Shown here in pieces: positions 35,170 to 43,510 of a stretch of DNA of 64,000 nt. The DNA is taken from the NCBI GenBank assembly GCA_023408315.1, contig JAEYKI010000024.1:1-64000 (forward strand), in the 5' to 3' direction. The stretch is from Bacillota bacterium (GTDB lineage Bacteria > Bacillota > Clostridia > Christensenellales > Christensenellaceae). The translations under genes were made by a program, and so were the position numbers. Position 1 is the first letter of the stretch; each line of letters opens with the position of its first letter. Below the pieces are notes generated by a model. The model ran no database searches, was not told the origin of the DNA, and saw nothing but the letters and a program-made list of their open reading frames with translations.

Positions 35170-35957
35170 ATGGAGACTTAGGCCAAAAAATATGCGTTGT
35201 TACGGGCGGCGCAAACGGAATAGGGCGCTGCATTGTGGAAAGATTTGCGGAGCAGGGCGCAAAGGTTGCGTTTGTAGACGTGGACGGCGAAGCGGGCCGC
35301 GAACTTGAAGGGAAGCACGGCGGATGCTTCTTTTTTGCGGGCGATATTTCTGATAAAGAAATCCTGCAAAAATTTGCGGATACTGTAATACAAAAGTTTG
35401 GTAAAATTGATTTTCTGATTAATAACGCATGTTACAGTAATAAGGGAATCCTTTCCGGCTGCAGTTATGAAGATTTCAGCCAGATACTGAGCGTTGGCGT
35501 AACCGCGCCTTATTATCTGGCGCTTTTGTTCCGGGATTTCTTCGCACAAGGCGCATCCATTGTGAATATAGCATCCACGCGGGGATATATGTCGCAGGCG
35601 GATACGGAGAGCTACACGGCCGCAAAGGGCGGCATTCTGGCGTTGACACACGCGCTCAGCGTGAGCCTTGCGGGCCGTGTGCGGGTAAACGCCGTGAGCC
35701 CGGGCTGGATAGACACGCGCAATTACCAGAGCGGGGATTATGATTCTGCGGTTTTATCTTTGGAGGACAAGCTGCAGCACCCCGCCGGGCGGGTTGGGGA
35801 ACCGGAAGATATTGCGCATATGGTTTTGTATTTGTGCAGTCCGCAGGCCGGGTTTGTTACGGGGCAGGATTTTACGGTGGACGGCGGTATGACGCGGCAG
35901 ATGATCTACCATAACGACGGCGGATGGACGTATTCCGCAGGCGGGGAAAACGGATAA
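35166..35957 (+). CDS. Short-chain dehydrogenase/reductase
   Basis: 263 aa. Cofactor loop TGGANGIG, LINNACYSN, catalytic Ser in IASTRGYMS, YTAAKGG with Tyr and Lys, then VNAVSPGWIDT and DFTVDGGMT. The Asp in FVDVDG after the second strand favours NAD. Overlaps the HD gene by 4 bp. Substrate cannot be told from sequence. The 267-bp gap that follows is AT-rich with one imperfect stem (about 36136-36178) and no clear promoter. Confidence 0.9.
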   Translation: MNGDLGQKICVVTGGANGIGRCIVERFAEQGAKVAFVDVDGEAGRELEGKHGGCFFFAGDISDKEILQKFADTVIQKFGKIDFLINNACYSNKGILSGCSYEDFSQILSVGVTAPYYLALLFRDFFAQGASIVNIASTRGYMSQADTESYTAAKGGILALTHALSVSLAGRVRVNAVSPGWIDTRNYQSGDYDSAVLSLEDKLQHPAGRVGEPEDIAHMVLYLCSPQAGFVTGQDFTVDGGMTRQMIYHNDGGWTYSAGGENG

Positions 35958-36224
35958 AAACAGAGGAACACCGCCGAATCTAATGCATTTCTAATCTTTT
36001 TGAACCTGCCGGTTTAGTTTATTAATATTTTGTAAATAAATACTGAAAATGAATTGAAGTGTGATATTATTATGTTCGTTGGACGGGGTGGGCCGCATTG
36101 CATGTTCATAATAAATTTAAAATTCCAAAAGTTCAAAACAGGCCGGGCAGGCGCCCGATTGGCCGCTCAGACCTGTAAAAAAATCACACATATATTTATA
36201 AAAAGATGAACAAGGAGGATTGTT

Positions 36225-37469
36225 ATGTACTCTCAGAAAGTTGGTTTTCTTAGAAAAAATGGTTTGAAAATAGCCGTTTGCGTTTTGATGGCGGCGTGTG
36301 TTGCGGTGTTGCCTCTTGCCGGGTTGACTACCCAGGCCTCCGCCGCGCCGACGCTGAACATGAGCACCCCTTATCCGGGCGTAAGCGCAAAAGCCGGAGA
36401 CGTTGTTTCGTTTGATTTAAAATTGCAGAACAACACGGACACAGGCGAGGCTGCCGCTCTTGCGATTGATTCGCTGCCCAGCGGCTGGACGGCAGGTTAC
36501 CAGGAGAACGGCAGCGAAATATCAAGGGTGTATGTGGACGGAACCAGCGCAGTTCCCACCAGCTCATATTCCGGCACCGCGCCCAATACCACCAGCGTAA
36601 CGCTGAACGTGAATGTACCGGCCGATGCGCAGAACGGAAAATATCAGATTGCACTTTCAGCAACGGGCGACAAGGGAGACAAGGCTGCCCTGGTTTTGGA
36701 GATTAACGTGAGCGACAAATCCGTAAACCAGAGCACGCTTACATCACAGTTTCCGGAACTGCAGGGTTCCACTTCCACCGCGTTCAGCTTTGCCATGAGC
36801 CTTACAAACAATGGTTCTACAGACGCCGCATACAGCCTGACAGCGCAGGCGCCCGAAGGCTGGACAACGTCTTTCACGGAATCCAGTAGCGGCCAGCAGA
36901 TTGCCTCCCTGAGCGTTACCAAGCGGAACACTTCTGCCGTAAACGTTAAAATCACCCCGCCGTCCGACGCGGCTGCTGGCAAATATACCGTTAAAGTGAG
37001 CGCCCAGTCTGCCAAGGACACGCTGACGGCGGATTTGGTGGTGAATATTACGGGTTCCTATTCCATGGTTATGACAACGCCTTCCCAAACGTTCAACGCG
37101 GACGCTTTTGTTGGGCAGGAATCGCCCGTTACGTTTATATTGACAAACACCGGCAGTTCCGAAATAAAGGATGTGAGCCTGGCGGCCAGCGCTCCTACGG
37201 GCTGGGTGGTTCGTTTTGATCCCAAGAGCGTGGATACCATCGCGGCCGGGCAATCCGCCCAGGTAACCGCCTATGTTACCCCGGCAAATGACGCCATTAC
37301 AGGTGATTATCAGGCCACATTTACGGCAAGTTCGCAGGGCGCAACCGCAAAGAGCGATTTTAGGATCACCGTTAAAACATCTTCCGTATGGGGTTATGTG
37401 GCTTTGATCATTATCATTGCCCTGGTTTTGGTACTTCTCCTGGTATTCAAAAAATTTGGGAGACGATAA
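36225..37469 (+). CDS. Exported NEW3-domain protein with C-terminal membrane anchor
   Basis: 414 aa. A signal peptide (residues 15-41, ending ASAAP) precedes three repeats of a beta-sandwich of about 110 aa with LPSGWTAGYQENG, APEGWTTSFTESS and APTGWVVRFDPKS at equivalent places, the pattern of NPCBM-associated NEW3 domains. A single C-terminal helix (VALIIIIALVLVLLLVF) and KKFGRR anchor it outside the membrane. The ATPase gene begins 2 bp after the stop. Likely an extracellular accessory subunit of the ABC-2 transporter. Confidence 0.85.
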   Translation: MYSQKVGFLRKNGLKIAVCVLMAACVAVLPLAGLTTQASAAPTLNMSTPYPGVSAKAGDVVSFDLKLQNNTDTGEAAALAIDSLPSGWTAGYQENGSEISRVYVDGTSAVPTSSYSGTAPNTTSVTLNVNVPADAQNGKYQIALSATGDKGDKAALVLEINVSDKSVNQSTLTSQFPELQGSTSTAFSFAMSLTNNGSTDAAYSLTAQAPEGWTTSFTESSSGQQIASLSVTKRNTSAVNVKITPPSDAAAGKYTVKVSAQSAKDTLTADLVVNITGSYSMVMTTPSQTFNADAFVGQESPVTFILTNTGSSEIKDVSLAASAPTGWVVRFDPKSVDTIAAGQSAQVTAYVTPANDAITGDYQATFTASSQGATAKSDFRITVKTSSVWGYVALIIIIALVLVLLLVFKKFGRR

Positions 37470-37470
37470 T

Positions 37471-38418
37471 ATGGCAGAGAAAAAGATAATCCTGAAGACA
37501 GAGAATTTAACTAAAAAATATGATACTCTGGTTGCCGTGAATGAACTTAACTTGGAAATTCAGGAGGGAGAAATCTTTGGACTTTTGGGCCCCAACGGAG
37601 CGGGCAAAACAACCACCATCCTCTTGCTGCTGGGACTCACCGAGCCGGCGGGCGGCAGGGCGGCCATAGCGGGGCACGACTGCACAAGGGATCCCATTGG
37701 CGTAAAGCGTATTGTGGGATACCTGCCGGACGACGTGGCGTTCTATAACGACATGACCGCCAGGGAAAACCTAAGGTTCACAGGCCAGTTAAACGGGCTT
37801 GCCGCGGGCGTGATTGAAGAGCGGGCGGAAGAATTACTGCAGCGGGTTGGCCTGCGCAAGGTTGCCGATATGAAGACGGGCAAGTTTTCGCGTGGGATGC
37901 GCCAGAGGCTTGGCATTGCAGACGTTCTGATGAAAGACCCCAAGGTGGTCATTCTGGACGAGCCCACGCTGGGCATCGACCCGGAAGGCATGCGCGACCT
38001 GTTGTTTCTCATCAAACAGCTCTCGGTAAAGGACGGCAGAACCGTGCTGGTATCTTCCCACCAACTGCACCAGATTCAGCAGATCTGCGACCGGGTAGGC
38101 ATTTTTGTAAAAGGCAGGCTGGTGGCCTGCGGAAAGATAGACGACCTGGCTACTGAAGTGCGGGGAGAATATTACACCACAGAATTTGGCGCTTCTCCCG
38201 ACAACGGCACGCTGGAACAGATGCTGCGCTCCATTCCCGGCGTGGTGGGCGTATCCAAAGACCGGAACGTGTTTTTGATTAAATCCAGGGAAGATATCCG
38301 CAGCCGCCTTGCAATGGAAACCGTGCGCCAGGGATTCAACATGGAGCATTTGAAAATGCAGGGGGGAGACCTGGACGATATCTATCAGCGGTATTTTACA
38401 AAGGAAGGAGCGGTGTGA
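37471..38418 (+). CDS. ABC-2 type transporter ATPase
   Basis: 315 aa from the ATG at 37471. Walker A GPNGAGKTT, Q loop YLPDDVAFYNDMT, signature FSRGMRQRLGIADVLMKDP, Walker B VVILDEPTLGIDPEG, switch His in SSHQLHQ, and a CcmA/NatA-like C-terminal region. The serine-glycine signature variant FSRGM is normal for this subfamily. Works with the permease overlapping its 3' end. Confidence 0.93.
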   Translation: MAEKKIILKTENLTKKYDTLVAVNELNLEIQEGEIFGLLGPNGAGKTTTILLLLGLTEPAGGRAAIAGHDCTRDPIGVKRIVGYLPDDVAFYNDMTARENLRFTGQLNGLAAGVIEERAEELLQRVGLRKVADMKTGKFSRGMRQRLGIADVLMKDPKVVILDEPTLGIDPEGMRDLLFLIKQLSVKDGRTVLVSSHQLHQIQQICDRVGIFVKGRLVACGKIDDLATEVRGEYYTTEFGASPDNGTLEQMLRSIPGVVGVSKDRNVFLIKSREDIRSRLAMETVRQGFNMEHLKMQGGDLDDIYQRYFTKEGAV

Positions 38419-39470
38419 GGCCAATGGCAGACAGTACTTTTAAAAAAGTAATTAATTTCTTGTTTGTGGATGAGAAAGACGAAAATGATAAATATAGCAG
38501 GGCAGGAATGATGGCTTTGTTCCGGAAGGAGCTGGCCGACCAGGTACAGAGCTGGCGGTTTCTGATTGTTTTATTGATCATTGCCATCACGGGCGTGGTC
38601 AGCGTTTACAGCGCAGGCCAGGCGATACAAAGCACGGTTCAGAGCTCCGCAACTGCGTCCGCTTACGGTGGATCCACGTTTTTAACCTTATTTACAAGCA
38701 GCGGGAGTTCAATGCCGTCCTTTGTTTGGTTTTTAGCTTTTTTTGGGCCTATCATCGGCCTGATACTGGGCTTTGACGCAATTAACGGAGAACGCTCAAA
38801 ACGGACGCTCACAAGGCTTGTATCTCAGCCTATTTACAGGGACGCAGTTATATTCGGCAAATTTCTTTCCGGATTAACTGTTATAGCCGTTATGGTGTTT
38901 TCGCTTGGGCTGATATTTGTCAGCATGGGCATCACGCTTATTGGCACGCCGCCGTCTATAGACGATATATTAAGAATACTTGTATTCTTGGTGTACACGG
39001 TGGTATATATGTCCATTTGGCTGGCAATCGCCATTTTGTTCTCTCTTTTGTTCAGGCATTCGGCAACATCCATTATGCTTGGAATCGCCATTTGGATATT
39101 CCTTTCGTTCTTCTTTGGGTTGATTGCCCAGGGTATTGCAGGCGCGGTATTCCCCGTTACAGACAGTTCCACCACGCAGGCGCAGATGAATTATGTGGAC
39201 GCTTATATGGGAATCAGCCGAATCTCGCCCACTGTGCTGTTTAGTGAAGCAGTGCCCATTGTTCTTGATCCAAGCGCAAGAACGCTGATGCCGTATGTGA
39301 CTTCCTCCCAGGGCAGCCAATTGCAGAGCGCGGTTGTAGGCCCACTTCCGCTGGACCAGAGCCTGCTTCTTGTATGGCCGCACCTGGTGGTATTGGTAGC
39401 CATTTTAATTGTCTGCTTCGCCATTTCTTACGTTATTTTTATGCGGCAGGAAATAAGAGCGGGTTCCTGA
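38415..39470 (+). CDS. ABC-2 type permease
   Basis: 351 aa. An N-terminal cytoplasmic stretch (about 50 aa), then MALFRKELADQVQSWRFLIVLL and about six helices (FVWFLAFFGPIIGLILGF, ILVFLVYTVVYMSIWLAI) with NGERSKRTLTRLVSQP, the loop typical of NatB-like ABC-2 permeases. The GTG at 38415 sits four bases after GGAAGGAG; the ATG at 38424 is an alternative. Substrate unknown. Confidence 0.9.
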   Translation: MRPMADSTFKKVINFLFVDEKDENDKYSRAGMMALFRKELADQVQSWRFLIVLLIIAITGVVSVYSAGQAIQSTVQSSATASAYGGSTFLTLFTSSGSSMPSFVWFLAFFGPIIGLILGFDAINGERSKRTLTRLVSQPIYRDAVIFGKFLSGLTVIAVMVFSLGLIFVSMGITLIGTPPSIDDILRILVFLVYTVVYMSIWLAIAILFSLLFRHSATSIMLGIAIWIFLSFFFGLIAQGIAGAVFPVTDSSTTQAQMNYVDAYMGISRISPTVLFSEAVPIVLDPSARTLMPYVTSSQGSQLQSAVVGPLPLDQSLLLVWPHLVVLVAILIVCFAISYVIFMRQEIRAGS

Positions 39471-39492
39471 AAAAATTGTTTATTAAAGAATG

Positions 39493-39522
39493 CAGGCGGC
39501 GCAAAAACCGCCTGTTTTTTTT
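39493..39522 (+). terminator. Intrinsic terminator of the NEW3/ABC-2 operon
   Basis: CAGGCGG (39493-39499) pairs with CCGCCTG (39508-39514), followed by eight T residues. Confidence 0.9.
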
Positions 39523-39526
39523 GCCA

Positions 39527-39555
39527 GCATTTCAGCATTTGTTTTGGGCATATTA
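39527..39555 (+). promoter_or_regulatory. Forespore (SigG/SigF-type) promoter of the SASP gene
   Basis: GCATT (39527-39531), a 17-bp spacer and CATATTA (39549-39555) fit the SigG consensus GHATR...CATWHTA except for the last base of the -35. The predicted start of transcription is about 30 bp before the SASP start codon. The site lies directly after the upstream terminator. Confidence 0.6.
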
Positions 39556-39594
39556 AAAATGCAGTGAAAGCTGCAAAAAAGGGGGGGGTAGAAA

Positions 39595-39756
39595 ATGTCT
39601 AGGATCATGACAGACGCTTTAAAACAAGAAATCGCAAAAAGGCTGGGCGTGGACGGCATTGTGGCCAGCGAGGGTTGGGGCGGCGTTTCCGCCCGCGATT
39701 GTGGTAATATTGTTCGTGAGGCAATCTTAATGGCCAGTGAACAGACACGAACTTAA
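39595..39756 (+). CDS. Small acid-soluble spore protein, alpha/beta type
   Basis: 53 aa. The pattern LKQEIAKRLGV, then GWGGVSARDCGNIVREAI, corresponds to the two conserved blocks of alpha/beta SASPs (LK.EIA.ELGV; G..G.......G.VGG.....I). These proteins coat spore DNA. The second block is shortened: GNIV stands where GSVGG is usual, and the basic C-terminus is weak, so it may be a minor or diverged SASP. The ATG follows an unusual eight-G ribosome site. A SigG-like promoter upstream supports the call. Confidence 0.75.
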   Translation: MSRIMTDALKQEIAKRLGVDGIVASEGWGGVSARDCGNIVREAILMASEQTRT

Positions 39757-39799
39757 GGCTCCCTTGATTCTGCCAAAGGCTGCTTTGGCGGGACGAAGA

Positions 39800-39826
39800 G
39801 GCTTCCCGGACGGGAAGCCTTCTTTA
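39800..39826 (+). terminator. Intrinsic terminator after the SASP gene
   Basis: GGCTTCCC (39800-39807) pairs with GGGAAGCC (39812-39819), followed by TTCTTT. A second smaller hairpin (GCCAAAG/CTTTGGC, 39773-39790) precedes it. Confidence 0.85.
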
Positions 39827-39957
39827 AATAACGCAATGAATCAATCCGAACAATAGGAACCATGATACCTCCGTAAAATTGTGACTTGGTTACAGAACAT
39901 TTTTGCTTTTGGACATATACTCTAGTAAAGAAAAGAAAAAAGAAAGAGGTATTTAAA

Positions 39958-40272
39958 ATGGCAATGAACATAACGATAAACAATTTTGAATCCGAGGTAT
40001 TGCAGGCGGATAAACCGGTGTTGCTGGATTTTTGGGCCAGCTGGTGCGGACCGTGCAGGATGGTTGCCCCCGTAATTGACGAGATCAGCAGGGAAACCCA
40101 GAATGTTAAGGTGGGCAAAATAAACGTTGACGAGCAGCGCGAGCTTGCGGCGCAGTTTGGCGTTATGAGCATTCCTACGCTGGTTGTTATGAAGGGTGGC
40201 AAAGTGGTTAACAAGGCGGTGGGGGCAATGCCTAAACATGCCATACTGAATATGCTCCGGCAAATAGGTTAA
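39958..40272 (+). CDS. trxA: Thioredoxin
   Basis: 104 aa from the ATG at 39958 (AAAGAGG upstream). LLDFWASWCGPCRM holds the redox-active WCGPC, the cis-Pro lies in MSIPTLVVMKGG, and the C-terminal helix is AILNMLRQIG. It reduces cytoplasmic protein disulfides. Monocistronic, with terminators on both sides. Confidence 0.97.
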   Translation: MAMNITINNFESEVLQADKPVLLDFWASWCGPCRMVAPVIDEISRETQNVKVGKINVDEQRELAAQFGVMSIPTLVVMKGGKVVNKAVGAMPKHAILNMLRQIG

Positions 40273-40302
40273 GGAACTTTATTATAATACAACATAGGTA
40301 TT

Positions 40303-40333
40303 AAAAAACCTCCTGGCGCGCAGGAGGTTTTTT
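40303..40333. terminator. Bidirectional terminator
   Basis: CCTCCTG (40309-40315) and CAGGAGG (40321-40327) form the stem, flanked by A6 and T6. It serves thioredoxin (+) and the convergent lipoprotein gene (-). Confidence 0.92.
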
Positions 40334-40345
40334 GAGCGGGCGGCT

Positions 40346-40921
40346 TTATTCCACCGTGTAATACTGAGAGAGTTGCATCAGGGATTCTCCGGAATGGTTC
40401 ATCAGATTGTAGACAAAAACGCAGTCCGGAATGTCCGGATATTCGCTGATGATGGTCTGTATCTGCCTGTTCATATCCTGTTTGTACTGGGACTGCATGT
40501 CCGCGGTGAAGTCCGCCGGTTTTATGTCCTGATCCAGAGTCACGTTGAATGTAAACGTATCTTCCTCAATGGACACACTGATGTCTTCCCCCTCCATTTT
40601 AAGGCTGGATGTATATTCCTGGTTCACAGAATCCTGGTTTATAATCTGCGCAATGGATACGCCCGAACCATCAGGCGCAGACGTTTCTTTTGCAGGTTCG
40701 CTGCCGTCTTCCCCGGCCGAGTCCGGCTTGGCGGACTTGGAAGGCGAGGCTGACGCCTCCGGCGTTGCGGTTTGAATAGGCGTGGAACTGGCAACGGCAG
40801 ACGGGGATTCCAGGGCGACAGAGGCTGCGACAGCGCTTGTCTGCGCGGGCTCTCCGGAGCAGGCTGTGAGCAAGGCAATACCAAACGAAATAACAACGGC
40901 TAGGAGTATTCTTTTTGTCAT
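40346..40921 (-). CDS. Lipoprotein, paralogue A (DUF4854-like)
   Basis: 191 aa. Lipoprotein signal ending LLTAC, a long Ser/Ala/Pro linker (to about residue 85), then a compact domain with AQIINQDSVNQEY, EDTFTFNVTLDQDIKPADF and PDCVFVYNLMNHSGESLMQ. The domain matches the one encoded at 41079 and the partial one at 63610. It resembles DUF4854 proteins; function unknown. Exposed on the outer membrane face of the cell. Own promoter region, single gene. Confidence 0.8.
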   Translation of the reverse strand: MTKRILLAVVISFGIALLTACSGEPAQTSAVAASVALESPSAVASSTPIQTATPEASASPSKSAKPDSAGEDGSEPAKETSAPDGSGVSIAQIINQDSVNQEYTSSLKMEGEDISVSIEEDTFTFNVTLDQDIKPADFTADMQSQYKQDMNRQIQTIISEYPDIPDCVFVYNLMNHSGESLMQLSQYYTVE

Positions 40922-41035
40922 AATTTTACCTCTATAAAGATTTTAATCATAAGCCGTTTATTATTGTAACTCTTTCGGGCAGATTCTACAAAAGCATTTG
41001 TCAGAATTCAAAAAAAATTCATATATGCCATGAAA

Positions 41036-41067
41036 TATAAAAAGAGCCGCTTTGGTGTAAACGGCTT
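41036..41067 (-). terminator. Terminator after lipoprotein paralogue B
   Basis: On the minus strand AGCCG/CGGCT (41066-41062 and 41049-41045) forms a short stem with a 12-nt loop, followed by CTTTTTATATTT. Confidence 0.6.
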
Positions 41068-41078
41068 ACTTGTGCTGC

Positions 41079-41624
41079 TTATTTTGGCTCCTTGTATTCC
41101 TGCGTTATACTCATCAGCATTTCAACGGATTTACTCATCAGGTTATAAATAAAGGTGCAATCAATCAACCCGTCGTATTGTTCGGCCAGAATATCAATTT
41201 GATTCTGCAGATCTTGTTGGTGTTTGGTTTGCATGTCGGCGGTAAAATCCGCCTTTTTTATGTCTTTGTCCAGAGTTACCATGAATGTCAGGGTATTGTG
41301 TACAATGGTTGCCTCAATGTTCTCCCCGGGGACTTTCATAAAACTCTGGTAGTTTTTGTTTAGGGAATCTTCATTAATGATATCTTCAAGATCAAATCCG
41401 GGGTCTTCGCTCTCTGAAGAGGTTGTGCTTGCGGAGGCCTCCGGTGTTGCGGAAGCGGGCTTTGTTGAAGCGGCAGACGGAGCCGGAGAGGCCGATGCCG
41501 CGGTGCTTTGCGATGCGGGGGCGGCTGGTTGCGCGGCGGTTGCCTGTGCAGGGATTGCGGCGCAAGCGGTAAACGTTACGATGCAAATTATGGATATGAG
41601 AACAAGCATATATCTTTTGGCCAT
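41079..41624 (-). CDS. Lipoprotein, paralogue B (DUF4854-like)
   Basis: 181 aa. Signal ending VTFTAC, an Ala/Pro/Ser-rich linker (about residues 25-72), then EDIINEDSLNKNYQSF, NTLTFMVTLDKDIKKADF and IDCTFIYNLMSKSVEMLM, aligning along the whole domain with the 40346 protein. The shared TADMQ..H/Y..D motif is present. Tandem duplicates with a separate terminator and promoter each. Function unknown. Confidence 0.8.
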   Translation of the reverse strand: MAKRYMLVLISIICIVTFTACAAIPAQATAAQPAAPASQSTAASASPAPSAASTKPASATPEASASTTSSESEDPGFDLEDIINEDSLNKNYQSFMKVPGENIEATIVHNTLTFMVTLDKDIKKADFTADMQTKHQQDLQNQIDILAEQYDGLIDCTFIYNLMSKSVEMLMSITQEYKEPK

Positions 41625-41727
41625 AAGAATTCCCTCTTAATAAATAATAAGCTGTTATTTGGACAGCTTATTATAATTTACCATATTTTTATAAAAAAAA
41701 CAGTATTATTAATAAATATTCCGGTGG

Positions 41728-42102
41728 CTATTCTATCACAACTTTGGTGCCCAGCGGAAGCTTGTAAAACAGATACTCAATATCCTGGTTGTACATGCGG
41801 ACACACCCTTCCGACTCCGCATACCCGATGGATTCCGGGCGGTTTGTTCCATGGATGCCGATGTGCGGGGAGGAAATGCCCATCCACGCGGTGCCATACC
41901 GCGGGCCGGGCGTATTATCCTTGTTTATGATGCTGAACGTGCCTTTAGGGGTGGGCGTTTGCGGCGTTCCCACAGCCACGGCAAATTTTTTCAGCAGTTT
42001 TTCATTCTGATACAGGTAAAGCCTGCGCTCCTCTGTGTTCACATAAATGCTGTAGGGCGGATCGGATTCGGAACAGGTGCATTTTTTCTGGTTATAGTGC
42101 AT
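41728..42102 (-). CDS. Small L,D-transpeptidase (YkuD domain)
   Basis: 124 aa. YSIYVNTEERRLYLYQNEKL starts the YkuD fold; the catalytic region is HIGIHGTNRP followed by SEGCVRMYN, with the active-site Cys. The usual His before Gly-Cys is Glu here, a known variant. No signal peptide or membrane segment is visible, unlike most wall-crosslinking enzymes, so export or spore-specific deployment is unclear. It lies 23 bp after the gene at 42126 in the same direction (AAGGAG upstream). Confidence 0.88.
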   Translation of the reverse strand: MHYNQKKCTCSESDPPYSIYVNTEERRLYLYQNEKLLKKFAVAVGTPQTPTPKGTFSIINKDNTPGPRYGTAWMGISSPHIGIHGTNRPESIGYAESEGCVRMYNQDIEYLFYKLPLGTKVVIE

Positions 42103-42125
42103 AATGCAGTCTCCTTATATTCGCA

Positions 42126-42695
42126 TTACACGGCGATTTGTTGTTCCCACCACTGCATGGATATCTCGCAGGCCTGGGATGCAGAGGACTGGCCGCCGGA
42201 AGAATCGCGCGCGTAGCAGAAAACAATGCAGGAACCGTTTGGCGGAATAATCAGCTTGCCCCCAAACTCCTGCGTTTGCGATGCATAGGGCGCAACAAAA
42301 AGGGAAGCCAGGCTTACGCCGTCCTGCGGGGTGCTTTTGAGATCCTGCGCATAGGAAAACATGCCGCGCGGATACCGGGCCGGGTCGGCCGTTGTATTGG
42401 CGGGCGTAACATAGGGCGATGCGTATATGTTTCCAAACATTGTGCCGTTGATCCAGATTCTGGTGCAGACCGTGGCGCCGCACGTATTGGAAACGGATAT
42501 GCTGTCTACAAAAATATCCGCATCCGAATCGCGCGGATTGATGACGCCGCCCCAGCAATGGCTGCCGGAACGTAAAAAAAGGCCAGGCGAGCGCCCAATA
42601 TAATATTTGCCCAAAAAAGATTGCAGCAGGGTATATGGTACTCCAACGACTTCTTCCGGTATTTCCGGCGTGTTTATGGTTTCCTCCTCAGCCAT
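42126..42695 (-). CDS. Protein of unknown function, probably sporulation-expressed
   Basis: 189 aa, no signal peptide or membrane helix. The middle is rich in beta-type sequence: HCWGGVINPRDSDADIFVDS, NTCGATVCTRIWINGTMFG, GGKLIIPPNGSCIVFCYARD. It loosely resembles DUF6143 proteins of Clostridia, low confidence. A mother-cell type -10 (CATATGATA) lies 22 bp upstream of the start, and an L,D-transpeptidase follows. A spore coat or surface role is possible but unproven. Confidence 0.6.
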   Translation of the reverse strand: MAEEETINTPEIPEEVVGVPYTLLQSFLGKYYIGRSPGLFLRSGSHCWGGVINPRDSDADIFVDSISVSNTCGATVCTRIWINGTMFGNIYASPYVTPANTTADPARYPRGMFSYAQDLKSTPQDGVSLASLFVAPYASQTQEFGGKLIIPPNGSCIVFCYARDSSGGQSSASQACEISMQWWEQQIAV

Positions 42696-42716
42696 GGCAG
42701 GCTTCCTCCTTATTCA

Positions 42717-42725
42717 TATCATATG
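42717..42725 (-). promoter_or_regulatory. Mother-cell sigma (SigE/SigK) -10 element
   Basis: On the minus strand CATATGATA fits CATANNNTA. An AC dinucleotide lies 18 bp upstream, one longer than the usual SigK spacing. RBS and ATG (42695) follow at a suitable distance. Confidence 0.45.
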
Positions 42726-42764
42726 CGGACCGCGCGCCCGTTTGTACTCCGGGGCGGCGGATTC

Positions 42765-42791
42765 ACTAATTTTTGCGTGGAGCATAGTATA
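42765..42791 (+). promoter_or_regulatory. Mother-cell sigma (SigE/SigK) promoter of the ferritin-like gene
   Basis: AC at 42765-42766, a 16-bp spacer and CATAGTATA (42783-42791) match SigK-type AC...CATANNNTA. It is divergent from the similar element at 42717-42725. Confidence 0.5.
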
Positions 42792-42829
42792 TGGCGGAAG
42801 ACATATGGCTTCATAAAGGAGGTACATCA

Positions 42830-43486
42830 ATGAAATACATAGATGAATACGGCTACGGAATCTATCCGTATGTTCCCGAAGAAAAAGAGACGGCCGGATA
42901 TCTGCCGCACTGGCCGGAAGAAGACCAGGACCAGTTGGTATGGAAGCAAAAAGAACCTGCGAGTAATAAGCCGGCGCGCAAATCCAAAGAGCGCCGCCGG
43001 CCCGACCTTCCTGCCGACCCTTTTCCGTACGCGTATCCGCAGAACCGTACTCTTGCACTGGAGCTCATTCGGGAAGCGGTTTTGGGAGAGGCTGAAGACC
43101 AGGATTTTTACGGGCAGATTATACGGGCGGCGGCAACGCAGGAAGAGAGAGATATTCTCTCCGGCATACGGAAGGATGAAATGAAGCATTCCGAACTGCT
43201 GCGCAAACTGTACTATGAACTGACGGGGCAGATGCTCAAAAGCCCTGTTCCGTATAAAAACGCAACGCGCATGACCTACTGCCAGGCACTCAAAAAATCG
43301 CTGTTGGGAGAGGTTGCGGCCATATCCAAATACCGCAAAATATTGTTTGGCATGCAGGAGAGAAGGCACATCAACATGCTGACCGAGATATTGACGGACG
43401 AAATAAGGCATGCGGACCTGTACGGCCTGCTGATTGCCATGAACGGATGTTACCCCAAAAGGGAAACGGATAAAAACATTTTTTAG
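42830..43486 (+). CDS. Ferritin-like protein, probably spore-associated
   Basis: 218 aa from the ATG at 42830 (AAAGGAGG upstream). A tyrosine- and proline-rich N-terminus (YGYGIYPYVPEEK) of about 75 aa precedes a four-helix domain with carboxylates in LGEAEDQDFY, QEERD, RKDEMKHSELL, LLGEVAAISKY and TDEIRHADLY. The paired Glu and DE..H motifs fit a di-metal rubrerythrin-like centre. A mother-cell-type promoter suggests a role in the spore envelope or in oxidative protection of the spore. Confidence 0.78.
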   Translation: MKYIDEYGYGIYPYVPEEKETAGYLPHWPEEDQDQLVWKQKEPASNKPARKSKERRRPDLPADPFPYAYPQNRTLALELIREAVLGEAEDQDFYGQIIRAAATQEERDILSGIRKDEMKHSELLRKLYYELTGQMLKSPVPYKNATRMTYCQALKKSLLGEVAAISKYRKILFGMQERRHINMLTEILTDEIRHADLYGLLIAMNGCYPKRETDKNIF

Positions 43487-43510
43487 GCCGTAATGTATGC
43501 TTGGCGGCGT

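Noticed and set aside
36136..36178. Possible cyclic di-GMP riboswitch before the NEW3 gene
   Set aside because: There is an imperfect stem (ACAGG/CCTGT), but the GEMM core sequences are absent.
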